Positions 10,156 to 21,180 of a stretch of DNA of 64,000 nt are shown here, in pieces (position 1 is the stretch's first letter; each line of letters starts with the position of its first letter). The notes below the pieces were generated by a model. That model saw only the letters and a list, made by a program, of their open reading frames with translations. It was not told the origin of the DNA and did no database searches. Origin of the DNA: Dryocosmus kuriphilus (taxonomy: Eukaryota; Arthropoda; Insecta; Hymenoptera; Cynipidae); assembly GCA_038277395.1 (NCBI GenBank), contig CM076197.1, positions 74,371,348 through 74,435,347 on the forward strand. Direction: 5' to 3'. Made by a program: the position numbers and the translations under genes.

Positions 10156-10555
10156 CCAAGAATAATTATTATTAGTAAAGAGTAAAGCATCCCAAAAGGC
10201 TAGTTTAATCCTTAATGACACTCCTCTAAAAAGCTCTCAAATAGCGTAAAAACTATATTGTTCAATTTTACATAAATTAAAAAAATTGTGGAAAATGTAA
10301 TAAGATATTTTTTAGTCCCAAAAGGGGTAGTTTTTCTCTAAGAAGGGAGCTTTAAATGAATAATATTAATATTATGTGTTACTGTAAGTTTTATTTATAA
10401 TTTCTACGATTTTTGAATTGCTATTTCGATAAATAATTCGCACACATAAGAAATATGGTCTATCGGGGAAAATTTATTACTTTTTAGGGTGTTATTTGAT
10501 AAATATATCATTTTTACAGATTACTGTATGCTTTATTTTTACGGAAGGCGAAGTT

Positions 10556-10650
10556 GTCCACGTGGATACATGGGATTGTTAAAAACTTCTCGCTCGATCA
10601 CCAAAGTAAGCAGCGCTTGGCTCGTCTATACTCGGATAGGGGCCGTCGTA
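10556..10650 (+). repeat. 5S-rRNA-derived pseudogene or SINE3-like head
   Basis: The words GATACATG, TTCTCGCTCGATCACC, AAAGTAAGCAGCGC and ACTCGGATAGG follow the order and spacing of eukaryotic 5S rRNA (GAATACATCGG, TTCTCGTCCGATCACC, AAGTTAAGCAGCGTC, ACTTGGATGGG), with an insertion before TTCTCG. The same insertion is in the copy at 22690-22765, so both derive from one mobile family. It is too diverged to be a working 5S gene. Confidence 0.65.
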
Positions 10651-10674
10651 CTAACATTTATTTAAGAAAATTGC

Positions 10675-11042
10675 AATTCGATGGCCCCGAATAATAAAGC
10701 GCTATCTTAAATCTGCCGTCTAATAAAGCGCTATCTTAAATTTCCCGTCTAATAAAGCGCTATCTTAAATTTTCCGTCTAAGAAAGCGTCATCTACGTTT
10801 TTGTAGGTTTTCAAAGGAAGGATTTGAAAATTTAAATGGCTTCATTTAATGGCTAAACAATTAAAATCTGAAAATCTCAAAAAAAAAAAAAACAGATGAC
10901 GCTTTCTTAGACGGGAAATTTAAGATAGCGCTTTATTAGACGGGAAATTTAAGATAGTGCTTTATTAGACTGGAAATTTAAGATAGTGCTTTATTAGACG
11001 GGAGATTTAAGATAGCGCTTTATTACTCGGGGCCATCGAATT
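10675..11042. mobile_element. MITE with tandem-repeat arms
   Basis: Ends are AATTCGATGGCCCCGA and its inverse. Each arm is a tandem array of a 29-bp unit (TAATAAAGCGCTATCTTAAA plus about 9 bases): three units on the left, four on the right, then a variant TAAGAAAGCGTCATCT. The centre is AT-rich, with an A-run near 10880. Confidence 0.8.
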
Positions 11043-11534
11043 ACAGTATATACGTGACAGAGGCACATTTCTACTAGGGTAAATAGTCTGGAAATTTTTT
11101 TTACTTTTGACAGTGCCTCTTTTTCACTTTTAAATGTTTTTATGTTTGATATGCTTCCCAATGATATTTTAAGATTTTGAGATCAAAACCGAATAAAAGT
11201 AACGTTTTTCTAAAATAAATAAAAAATAAAAAAATAAAATTCCACAATTGATACTTCATTATTTTGAAGCTTTTGCCACTTGTGGCTTAATCTGTACTTC
11301 ACGTATTTGAACAGGTTTAATTTCATTTCAGTTCAACGCGTTGATCCTACATACAGTTTCCTTAAATCTGGCGGAACAATATTGTAAAGCTTATTTTGTA
11401 AAATTACTTTTTAAAGCTGCAACATCAATTCCTACTTTATTCACTATTTCATTAGCCATTAGAGTTGCATTAAATTGTATTTTTCGTAAGGAAAACAAGT
11501 TGTTAAATAGGTTAAAGAAATAATCAGAAAATAA
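11043..11534. other. AT-rich, no feature seen
   Basis: The short frame at 11341-11523 begins without an ATG and has no recognised motif. Confidence 0.3.
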
Positions 11535-11865
11535 GGGTGTAATTCCGAAAACTTCGGACTTCCGATTCCTTTGAAACTACGTATGCTTGTGTATTTTCAT
11601 GCGCTGATTTCGAATATGATAGTCAAAATTGGTGCAAATTTTATTTTGAAAGTCAAAAGCCCAACAAACTTTTTTTTACCGCTTTTTCCTTCTATTTTGA
11701 AAACTCTTAGTCTGGCTGAAAAAAAGTATTAAATAAAAACTATAGAGCATAAAAAGATATGTCTTTTTTTTTTTCTATACAATTTTTATATAAGAGTATT
11801 AGTTTTCGAGGAAAAACAAAAAGAAGTCAGGAAATATGTAACTTAGGTGTGATTTGGCAATGAAT
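11535..11865 (+). repeat. leader of the 90-bp-array family, copy 1
   Basis: About 330 bp that recurs on the plus strand at 59965-60300 and, more diverged, on the minus strand at 18130-18500. Shared words include GCAAATTTTATTTT, CTTAGTCTG and AAAAAGAAGTCAGG. In each locus it leads into at least one 90-bp unit. Confidence 0.6.
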
Positions 11866-13095
11866 ACTTCAAGTCACGCCCCTAACCCTTTCCAGCGTTT
11901 TGCGGGGAGCGAGAAAGCACTCTCGTGACTTGTCACAGAAATACTTGAAGTCACACTCCTACACCAATCCAGTGTTTTTTTGGGGTGTGTGAAAAGCACC
12001 TCCCGTGACTGGTCACAGAAATAATTGAGGCCACACCCTAGTGACTGGTCACATAAATGCTTTAATTCATACTCCGACCCATTCCCAGTGTTTTCTGGGG
12101 GGTGGAACAATACCCCTGTGACTGGCCACAGAAATATTTTAAGTCGCACCTCTATCCTTTTCCACTGTTTTGCGGGATGTGTGAGGCCACCCCTGTGACT
12201 GGTCACAGAAATACTTAAAGGCACATCCCTGTGACTGGTCACAGAAATACTTCCTGTGACTGGTCACAGAAATACTTGAAGCCACACCCTCGTGACTGGT
12301 CACATAAATGCTTTAAGTCATACCCCTGCCCATTCCCAGTGTTTTCTGGGGGGTGGAAAAGTACCCCTGTGACTGGTCACATAAATGTTTTAAGTCGCAC
12401 CTCTATCCTTTTCCACTGTTCTGCGGGATGTGTAAGGCCAACCTTGTGACTGGTTACAGAAATACTTGAAGTTACACTCCTACCCATTTCCAGTGTTGGG
12501 GGGGGGGGGCACCCCTATGATTGGTCATAGAAATACTTAGAGACACATCCCTGTGACTGGTCACATAAATACTTGAAGCCACACCCATACCCCTTTCCAG
12601 TGTTTCACGGAGAGAGTCAAGGCATTCCTGTGATTGATCACAGAAATACTTAGTCACACCCCTACCCATTCACAGTGTTTTTCTTTGGGGAGGGGTTTTC
12701 GCACCCCCCGTGACTCATCACATAAAGACTTCAAGTTAAACCCCTACCCATTTCCAGTGGTTTTCTGGGAGGGAGAGTACCCCTGTGATTGGTCACATAA
12801 ATACTTGAAGTCATACTCCTACCCATTTTCAGTGGGGAGGGGGGACCCTATGACTGGTCACATAAATACTTGAAGTCACATCCCTACCCCTTTCCATTGT
12901 TTCACGATGGAGACAAGGCATCTCTGTGATCCATCACATAAATACTTTAAGTCATACCCCTATCACTTTTCAATGCTTTTCGGGGGGATGGCACCCCTGT
13001 GATTGCTCAAATTAATACTTAGAGTCACGCCCCTTATCCCTTTTCAGTATTTTGCAGGAGGGGTGGCACCCCTGTGACTTAATCACAAAAATACT
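11866..13095 (+). repeat. tandem array of about 90-bp units
   Basis: About 13 imperfect units. A typical unit runs CCCCTGTGACTGGTCACA, GAAATACTTGAAGTCACA, CCCCTACCCCTTTCCAGTG, TTTT and then a G-run. The GTGACTGGTCAC core is a near palindrome. Units are much richer in GC than the flanks. Open frames on both strands across the array are artefacts of the repeat. Confidence 0.85.
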
Positions 13096-13099
13096 GTGA

Positions 13100-15282
13100 A
13101 ATACATAATATCTGTGTAATTTTCTATCTTCAACATCGAATATCTCGAAAACTGTCACTCATAGGCTAAAAATGGATATTTTTTGGATTATTCATTTTTC
13201 TCATAAACTGCACATTACGTCTACATAAAAGTTGACTATAAACTATATAAACGATATAAAAAATATATATAAACAATTTTACGCGATAATAACGTACCTT
13301 GATAATGCCACCGAACTTAAATGAAACTCGATATCAGGAAGCAAGTAATTGGTATCTATAAAATAAGCCAAATACTTATGCGGGCTTTTGAAATTAACGT
13401 GTCTGAGAATCGTAAATAATTTTCTTAACCTTGAAGGTATCCGTCGGCTTGATTACAGACGAAAGGAAGGACGGGGAGATAGAAGATGAGATTTTTGAAA
13501 CAAAGCAATAATTAGTGATACCAAAGTGCGTGAGTAGTAACCATACTACAATTTTTTCTTATTTTTTTTCCATCTCCTATCTCTATCTCCTTCTCTCTCG
13601 TGCACCATGTCCTGTTTGCTGCAAGTAGGTACGCGGGAATCGTTGAGCGTTAAGCAGTGTAACAGGCTCGTGTCTGATGGAGGCAATGGGGTTTTAGTAC
13701 TTTCTAACCACAGTCGCGGGGTACAATTAAACCCCCATAAAACTCGTCATAACTTTTTAAAAGCGACCGACGGTTCTCGACAAGCCCATACGTTCGTTTG
13801 CGGGGCAAAAAAGTTCGCCATATCGTATCCCTAATGAACCTTCCAGGCGATACGGTTCGACATTTTCCGCCTACTTTTTTTTATAGCTTTCCTGAAATTG
13901 AATTAGAGTAGTTTAAAAATAATTTTATTTAAAAATCCATCCCTATTTGAGTTCCTTTAAAATCTTAACTTTTCAGATTTTATTTTTATATGGTCGATGC
14001 TTCGCAGGAACATTATGATTTTTTCTATACAAATTGTTAAAGTCAATTTCAACTGCTAATTTTTATTAGGATTAAAAGGAAGCTTTTTTGTAGAGGCATT
14101 TCAGTTTGTGCTTCGTATAATCAGACATTCGGAAATTTTAACTACTTGAGGTTGGAAACGTTCTCCAACAATCTTGATTTCATACTTCTAAAATAGCGTT
14201 TTTATTATGTTTACAGTTATACTAAAGTATCGATTTGAAAACAGGAAAGCATTATTTTGTAATATAAGGGTGTACATCTGCGTCGATCAAGAAAATAATG
14301 CGCTTATTTTATGCGCACATAACGTAATAAAAACGTGAAGTTATTGTTATAAAACTTTTTTTTTTTAAAAGTTATTCATGCTTGCCAGCAAGCACACACA
14401 CATACGAGGTCTGCATATAAAAGTTTTAGGTTAGATAGAACACGAAGAGTAAAATTAATATTTACAGCGATAGAAGTTTCAGAAAACGATAAATATAAAG
14501 ATTTGTCCTCGTTATAATATTCTGGGTTTCGAACTAAGGCGTTATTTTTATCGACATTAGCATCTGATAGTAATTTCAGCTGTTCAAAAACTGACCAGAT
14601 TAAGTTGAAAGACTTCGAAATTGTCAATTTTAATTCTTGAGACATTCAAACTTGAGAAATATTTGAAAACATTAATATTAAAAAAATAAACAATTTTTAA
14701 TTGGAAGTCTTAAAGAATCAAAAAGGTTTAAGTTCCATACACTTAAAAGACAAAATCTTTACAATTTTAAAAGGTACGATTTCATGTTGAGAAATTGGAA
14801 ATTTTCGTTTTTATTAATCAAAGCCTAAAATGAAACATTTTAAATATAAGAATCGTCAACATTGGTACTATTTGAAGTTGAAACGTTAAAAAATCTAGAA
14901 TATTAACTGTAAAGAAAACAAAATGCAACCAAATTATGCCTTAATCGTTCAGCATTCTATTAGTTCAAAATTAAAATCGTGAAAATTTCGACAATCAGTG
15001 AATACAATATAATTTGAGGCATACAAAATTGAATCTTAATTTTTTGTCGTGAAGGTATATTGCGGTTATTTTGTTAATTAAAAAAACTACCTCTATTCGA
15101 GATCAAATTCTCCCATTCTTATTCACTAATAAAAAATATTTACATATATCTTTAATTGTTCTTGGAATACGTTAATTTGCCCCATTTTTTCATAATCCTG
15201 GGGTAAAAAGTTGATTTTTGAAAAGTAAAAACAAAAACAATATTTTTTAAATTGCTGACATCATTTTACAACGATATTTAAA
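13100..15282. other. no confident feature
   Basis: 13607-13834 is an open frame in a less AT-rich patch (13560-13860) with no recognised domain. It could be unlinked exon or regulatory DNA. 14376-14645 (minus) is also open without a recognisable motif. The rest is AT-rich. Confidence 0.25.
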
Positions 15283-15285
15283 TAA

Positions 15286-15947
15286 CACAGATCTGCAGCA
15301 AATGGGTTGCGATTGTTGTTGGCCAACTGAGGCTCATTTCCGATGTAATTTTCTACGTAGGATTTGAATCCGAGGTCAGAATTTTTCCAGCACGTCAGGT
15401 TTTTGAGATATCCTAACCTAAAAGTGCGAAAAATGCGGGTTTTTGGTATATTTGAGCTTATGGTACATCGCGAAATTTTTTTTTTTTTCTAAAATCGGAT
15501 CATGCCATCTAAAAGTAAAACTATAAAACTTTAAAAAGCTTTTTTAAAATTTAAGATATCATTTTTCTTCGCAGAGATATCCTTAAATGAAGTTTAGTAC
15601 TTTGATGATTACATTACCGCAGTACCAAAATTGAAAACACTTCAAAGTATTAAACTTCATTTAAGGATATCTCTGCGAAGAAAAATGACATCTTAAATTT
15701 TTAAAAAGCTTCTTAAAGTTGCACTTGTAGATGGTATGACCCAAATTTAGAAAAAAAAATCGCGATGTAAAATAAGCTCAAATATACCAAAAAACCGCAT
15801 TTGTCGCACTTTTAGGTTAGGATATCTCAGAAACCTGACGTGCTGGGAAAATTCTGACCTCGGATTCGGATTCTGCGCACAAAATTACATCGGAAATGAT
15901 CCTCAGTTGGCCAAAAACAATCGCAACCCATTTTTTGCAGATCGGTG
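15286..15947. mobile_element. palindromic MITE, Harbinger-like (TAA duplication)
   Basis: Two arms of about 320 bp (15286-15605 and 15628-15947) are inverted copies of each other. They start CACAGATCTGCAGCAAATGG and end in the inverse of CACCGATCTGCA, with TAA on both sides (15283-15285 and 15948-15950). A three-base TWA duplication is typical of PIF/Harbinger. No coding capacity. Confidence 0.75.
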
Positions 15948-15950
15948 TAA

Positions 15951-16974
15951 TGTTCGCATCCACGAATTAAACAATTAAAGTTATTTTAAACAAGAAGCAA
16001 GTATCTTAAAATGGGGCTAGTGGGACATATGGGTTAAATCGGGACAAATGTCTTTAACGAGGAAAAAACAATATCAAATCACGAAATAGAAAATTCTGAG
16101 TGTCCCCTTTTACCCCAAACTCTCCCGCTTATTCCTTTTTTTTTTAAAGTCTTATTTCCTTATTCCCTATTTCTCTATTTCTCCTATAAAATATCAATTA
16201 CAATTTTTTCAACAAAGGATCCCTCCAAGTACCTGCGATTTTAGATATTCGAGCGTTTAGTAGAGAGACTTTAGAAAAAACGTTATGATGGTATAAAATA
16301 AAGAGTCTGAAGACGAAACAGGTAAAGGAGAAGACGACCGAAGATGGTTGGATCTGGCAGTTCTGGGCATGCAGGGTACTAGCAAAGACTGACGTTTACG
16401 GCTCGGAGCGGTCGTCCTAGCGCCAGTAAAATTCAAAAAGAAATACAAGCAAAGTTTGCATCGACAGTTAAAGTCATACGCGCGAAAATACAGCCGGGCT
16501 TCTATGAAATACGACGAAGCTATATCGCACAAGAGTCATCGGGTTTCGCGCAGGAAGCACTCCTCGTTAATGAAAATTACTGTCGTACCCTCCTTACTCC
16601 TTTTTACCCCCGTCAATACTCCCCACGTGCATCATACTAAATTCCATCGAAATCCCAATTCAAAAAATGTAGACAAGTGCATTGAAAATCATCATTATGA
16701 TCAGATCACTAATCTTATTTCATCATTTACGAATCTTAAATGGCCCCGAGCACTCGGGTTAATGATGGCCATTTTTATAACTTTGTGAATAAGAATTATT
16801 TTTAAAGCGATTATCCAAATATAGTTTCAAACTATGTTTTTTGAATATTTGAAAAGTTTCATTAAAAAGAAAAAAAATTATTTAACAAAGTTGTGTAACT
16901 GTTCACTATTACCCCGGCTGCAAATTCCGTAAGCGCATAAGAGTGTCTATTAATCCCGCTTGTCTCTTTTCAAT
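15951..16974. other. no confident feature
   Basis: 16257-16600 is less AT-rich and open on both strands. A minus-strand frame contains a Ser/Arg-rich segment, but no splice arrangement or homolog could be established. It may be exon or regulatory sequence of an unseen gene. Confidence 0.25.
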
Positions 16975-17073
16975 GGTCCTCCTGCTCCTCCGCCTCCTCC
17001 TCCGCCTCCTCCTCAGCCTCCTCCTTCTTCTACTCCGACTCCTTCTTCTCTTCCTCCTCCTTCTCGTTTTCGC
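16975..17073. repeat. (CTC)n polypyrimidine tract
   Basis: Nearly 100 bases of imperfect CTC, CCT and TTC repeats (CTCCGCCTCCTCCTCCGCC and similar). Confidence 0.85.
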
Positions 17074-17268
17074 AGCGCATAAGAGTAAAAGCCTTTGTTC
17101 CTAATGCTTAAAGTTAGGAAAAAATATATATGGAAGAAATCTCAGCTTGAGGAAAAGCGACGATACGGAGCTTTGCAGCATCCGCGGTGATTTTACGGTC
17201 TTCTCGCGAGAGGTATGTGGGGGGTTGAAAACCGAGGGTGCAAGTGCGAGAACCTGCGAAGTACTTAC

Positions 17269-17320
17269 GGAGTGACGATAAACCTCCGCCCACCTCGTAC
17301 GCGACGGTGGCCGTTTCCAT
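17269..17320 (-). CDS. possible first coding exon of an unknown gene
   Basis: On the minus strand an ATG in good context (AAAATGG) opens 17 codons, METATVAYEVGGGLSSL, and runs into a strong splice donor, GTAAGT (17263-17268). The surrounding 17130-17400 is clearly GC-richer than its flanks, as expected of a 5' exon or promoter. No downstream exon in the right phase was found and the peptide is not recognised. A chance donor in an open frame that continues to 17114 is the alternative. Confidence 0.25.
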
Positions 17321-17399
17321 TTTAGCTACGTGCCAGGATGTGTCTCCTTCTCCTCCTTAGTCCTCACAAACGGGACCGTTTACGACTTTTCGAGCAGTC

Positions 17400-18069
17400 G
17401 AGGCTCCACTTGGAATCTCACTAGACCATCGTCGAAAAGACTTCACTTTCCGCAAGCAATCTTACCCAACCAGACTACTTTTCTTGAAAGTCAATCTCCT
17501 CTTATCATTGAAAGCTCATTTTTACTTTCAACCCCTCTTTTACTTTTTCAAGCTTTTCGCTTCAAGTTATTATTATTATTTTCGCCAAAAGCAGTAGGTA
17601 CATATATGAAGAAATGATTAATGAAAGTTTTTTTTTTCGGGAAGAGAGGTTTTTAATTTTTTAATATTCTTGTTACCATGCTGACTGCTTTAAAAGTTGG
17701 ACGTTTCCTCCAGTTTTAAGACAAGTTTACAAATTAATTTCTTGTTTCATTTTGTGTCATTCTTTTTAGATAGAAGTGTGCCTTGTGCAGAATTCTATTA
17801 TTATTTTGAAGCAGCTATCACTTGAGAGCACATCTTTGCCTTATTCGATGTAATAATTCAGCGACTCGATTCTGTTTTAAAGTTCAAACGTGTAAAGGTA
17901 AAGTTCTGTTAACCCAGAAATAAGATATAAAATATTCACAAATGCGGTATGGATTTCTTGTCATTCGGTGGTCATTTGATCTATTATCCTTCTTAGATTT
18001 TAAAATTTTAAATAGTTTTCGGGTTTTTCACCCCTTCATTCTTTCTTACGATTATTGATTGTAATCTAT
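17400..18069. other. no feature seen
   Basis: AT-rich DNA. The plus frame at 17330-17617 has no recognised motif. Confidence 0.3.
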
Positions 18070-18500
18070 TAGTAGGAGTGTGACTTAAAGAATTTCTGTG
18101 ACCTGTCAGAGAAAAAGCTACACTACATAAGTGCTTGCTCTTTTCGAAAACTAGCACTCTAAAATAAAGTGTATATAAAACAAAAGATGTATTTTTTATG
18201 ATGTGGAACTTTTTTTTAAAACTTTTTTTCGCTCAAACCAAGGGTTTTTAAAATAGAAGCGAAAAACTGAGAAAAAAAAATTTTTTTGGACTTTTGACTT
18301 TGAAAATAAAATTTATGTAAATTTTCGCTATCATATACGTAAAGAGCGTCTCAAACGACGTTAGTGCAGAGAGCTTCAAGAAAATCGGAGCTAAAATCCA
18401 CTTCCGATACCTCGGATTGCCTTGAAATTTAGTATAACTTACGTAATTTGATTCGCTAATTACGAATATGACCATGAAAATTGGCACCAATGATATCTTC
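18070..18500 (-). repeat. leader of the 90-bp-array family, copy 2
   Basis: Read on the minus strand, this resembles the leader at 11535-11865 (ATTTTATTTTCAAAGTCAAAAG and following words) and ends in one decayed array unit at about 18075-18120 (CAGGTCACAGAAATTCTTTAAGTCACACTCC, quoted here as adjoining words). Confidence 0.5.
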
Positions 18501-18533
18501 TAGGTCAAGTCTTCGAAAAACTAAAAAAAATGC

Positions 18534-19247
18534 ACGTTTTTGCGTTTATTTCAGTAAATACAGAAAATTGACAAAAAATTCTCAAATAAAAATTGCAAAC
18601 CTTCGAAAAATACATATTTTTTGTTTAGAACATTTTTGCTCTGCGACTGAAACTTTTCGAGAAAATGGATAAATATATAGTGTGCGTATATGGCGTATAT
18701 TTCTGTGCCCAGTCACAGGAGTGCTTTCGGGCTCACCGCAAAATATTGGAAAGGGTAGGGATGTGACTGAAAATATTTGTGACCAGTCACAGGGGTGCAT
18801 GGGTTAGGGATTTGGCTGAAAGTATTTTTGTGACCAGTCACAGGGGTGCCTTCTCGCCCCCGGAAAACACCGGAAATGGGTAGGGGTGTGACTGAAAGTA
18901 TTTTTGTGGCCAGTCACAGGATTGCCCCCGCCCCAGAAAAACACTAGAAAGGGGGTGGGGGGTGTGCCTGAGAGTATTTCTGTGACCAGTCACAGGAGTT
19001 TTTTTCCGCCCCCTACAAAACACTGGAAAGGGGTAGGGGTATGACTGAAAGTATTTCTGTGACCAGTCACAGGGGCGCCTTCCCGCCCTACACACACTAA
19101 CCCACATTCATCGTCTATTTTCTCGCCAGCTTTCAGTCGTAGAGCAAAAATGTGCTGAACATAAAATGTGTATTTTTCGAAGGTCTACAATTTTTATTGC
19201 TGAATTTTTTGTCAGTCTTATGTAATTACTGAAATAAACGCAAAAAA
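18534..19247. mobile_element. LIR element with the 90-bp array in its centre
   Basis: Arms of about 135 bp (18534-18672 and 19112-19247) are inverted copies, sharing GAGCAAAAATG, GTATTTTTCGAAGG and ACTGAAATAAACGCAAAAA. Between them, 18690-19090 holds about four units of the GTGACCAGTCAC array in minus orientation relative to 11866-13095. Confidence 0.75.
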
Positions 19248-19249
19248 GC

Positions 19250-20698
19250 ATACATGAAAGTTGATAGTTTTTTGAATTTTTGACAAAGAATCAGACTGCT
19301 AAAAAAACTGTTGGATGCTAAAATTGATATACAGTTTTTTAAAGGTAAATTCGTACTTATAGTTAAGATTTTAATAAAAATAGTTATCTGATTCAACCTC
19401 CCCCTCTTATTTAAAAAAGAACCCAAGCAAAAAAAAATTAAAATTCAGAAAAGCCGCGATTCTAGACACATTAACAATCTCAAAAACCTGACGTATAGGC
19501 AAAAAAATATAGGTCAGATTTGTATTCAGCTCGAAAAGAATAATATATCCTATTTCTCAGATACATAGGGTCATACTGTGTTGATTTACAAATTACTAAT
19601 AAAAGTTCTATATAAAAGAGAAATATATGGCCAGGTAGACGTTGGGGGTTAACCATTTGAGAATTCATCGTTTTCATTAGATTAGGAACTCGAGAAACTC
19701 TCTTCCTTGTTATAAATCATGCAATAGTCGAGACGTTTACGAACTAGTTGGTAATATACTTACTGGTTACCTGTCGATGGACTATGGGAGCTCGTAAGAT
19801 GGAACCCACATGTTTGCCCCTAGATACTCACTCACCTATTTGTTTCTCGCTGATGAACCCGCAGTGAACATAGTCAATCGTCATAGCTCGTAGAATAGAA
19901 ACGGGTGGTTTGCGTTGCAAGAGGTTCTTCGCGGTAAGAGATTGCCAAGCAGCATAGTTGTAAATCATACTTTTATGAGGCACCCCATGGTCAATCGAGA
20001 GAAGGCCACTTGGAAAGAATAGGACGTGAACTGCGCACCGATGTCTGACTCTTGACTGCCTAGAGCCATCTGGTCTCTCTCGCTCTTTCATTCTTCTCAT
20101 CTGTAGTCATCGATCGGACTTTTACGACTTTGTAATTACAGCCAGGTCCCCAACTCGAGACCAGTGACGACTCTAGAAATCCTCCTTTTTCGATCTTAGT
20201 ACTGATACGTTGTTACAGTACCGTTCATCTCGTTTACAATTCAGGGCAGTTTGTTCGAGAGAGAAAGTTATGTTTCTGGAATATTTAAATGTCACGAATC
20301 GAGTTTTATAAGATCATAATAAGAAAAGTCAGAATTCAGGTGAAATGTGCGCAGACTTTAATTTTAGTATTAAAAGTTACTGAGTGTATACCTGAAGTTC
20401 TGAACATTCAGATTACCAAGAGAATTGGTAAAATAGTTGTTGGCAGAGTCCAAGAGCCAAAACCTCTCTAGTAACAACTATTTTATAATTTTGTTCTTGA
20501 TGGTCAATACAATCCCCCAACGATATTATTTCTGAATTTTTGCAACACTTTCTTCTTAAAAAATTAGTTTGAACTATTTTTAATTTGCAAAAAATGAGTC
20601 GTATTAACCACTCAAAATTCGTATTAACCATTATGTTTAATTTTTTTTATTTGCCAAAAATAATGCCTCAAGTCGGTCATTTTTTTAAATCTGTGATG
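19250..20698. other. no confident feature
   Basis: Several short frames (19828-20100 minus, 20289-20471 plus) lack recognisable domains. 19680-20280 is slightly less AT-rich. Nothing further can be supported. Confidence 0.25.
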
Positions 20699-20700
20699 CC

Positions 20701-21140
20701 CCCCTGACGAAACATAATAACTGAAAAATGTCAGAGAAATGACTGGGCCAGTTATTTTTCAGTTATTTTTACCTGTATTTAACGTAAATGTTTTATTAGA
20801 AAAAATAAAATATCAGTTTTATAATATTAAAGTTGCCTACTTTTTATTTACTTATTATTTTATCTTTATTTATATTTTTAAATAAATTTGTTTTTATCTG
20901 ATTATATATAATTTTATAATTTTGTTGTTGTTTATTTATAAAAGGGATGCAAAGTTTTTATGTTTTTTAAAGGGAATTTTGTCGATTGCAGTTTTGCAAC
21001 CGCTATAAAGCCATATAAACGACCCTAAAAAGGGCCAGTCATTTTCCAGTCACGAAATCTTTCAAATAAAACTAGAAAATAACTGAGTTTGTTCTAACAT
21101 TTTTGCCTGACATTCTCCTGACATTTTGTTTCGGCAGGGG
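20701..21140. mobile_element. MITE with CCCCTGACGAAACA ends
   Basis: The left end CCCCTGACGAAACATAAT and right end ACATTTTGTTTCGGCAGGGG are inverted copies with one mismatch in the shared core. Inside, GGGCCAGTTATT and AAGGGCCAGTCATT and the words GTCAGAGAAATGACTGG and CCAGTCATTTTCC extend the partial symmetry. About 440 bp, no coding capacity. Confidence 0.6.
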
Positions 21141-21180
21141 TTTAGCACTATTAGCACACGAGGGTACTTTCGCCTACTTA

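Noticed and set aside
11866..13095. Possible CRISPR-like array
   Set aside because: Units of about 90 bp are head to tail without unique spacers, in a eukaryotic transposon-rich setting. It is a satellite.
16257..16532. Second exon for the candidate first exon at 17269-17320
   Set aside because: The best acceptor (exon starting at 16416) gives the wrong phase and an immediate stop, so the two cannot be joined directly.
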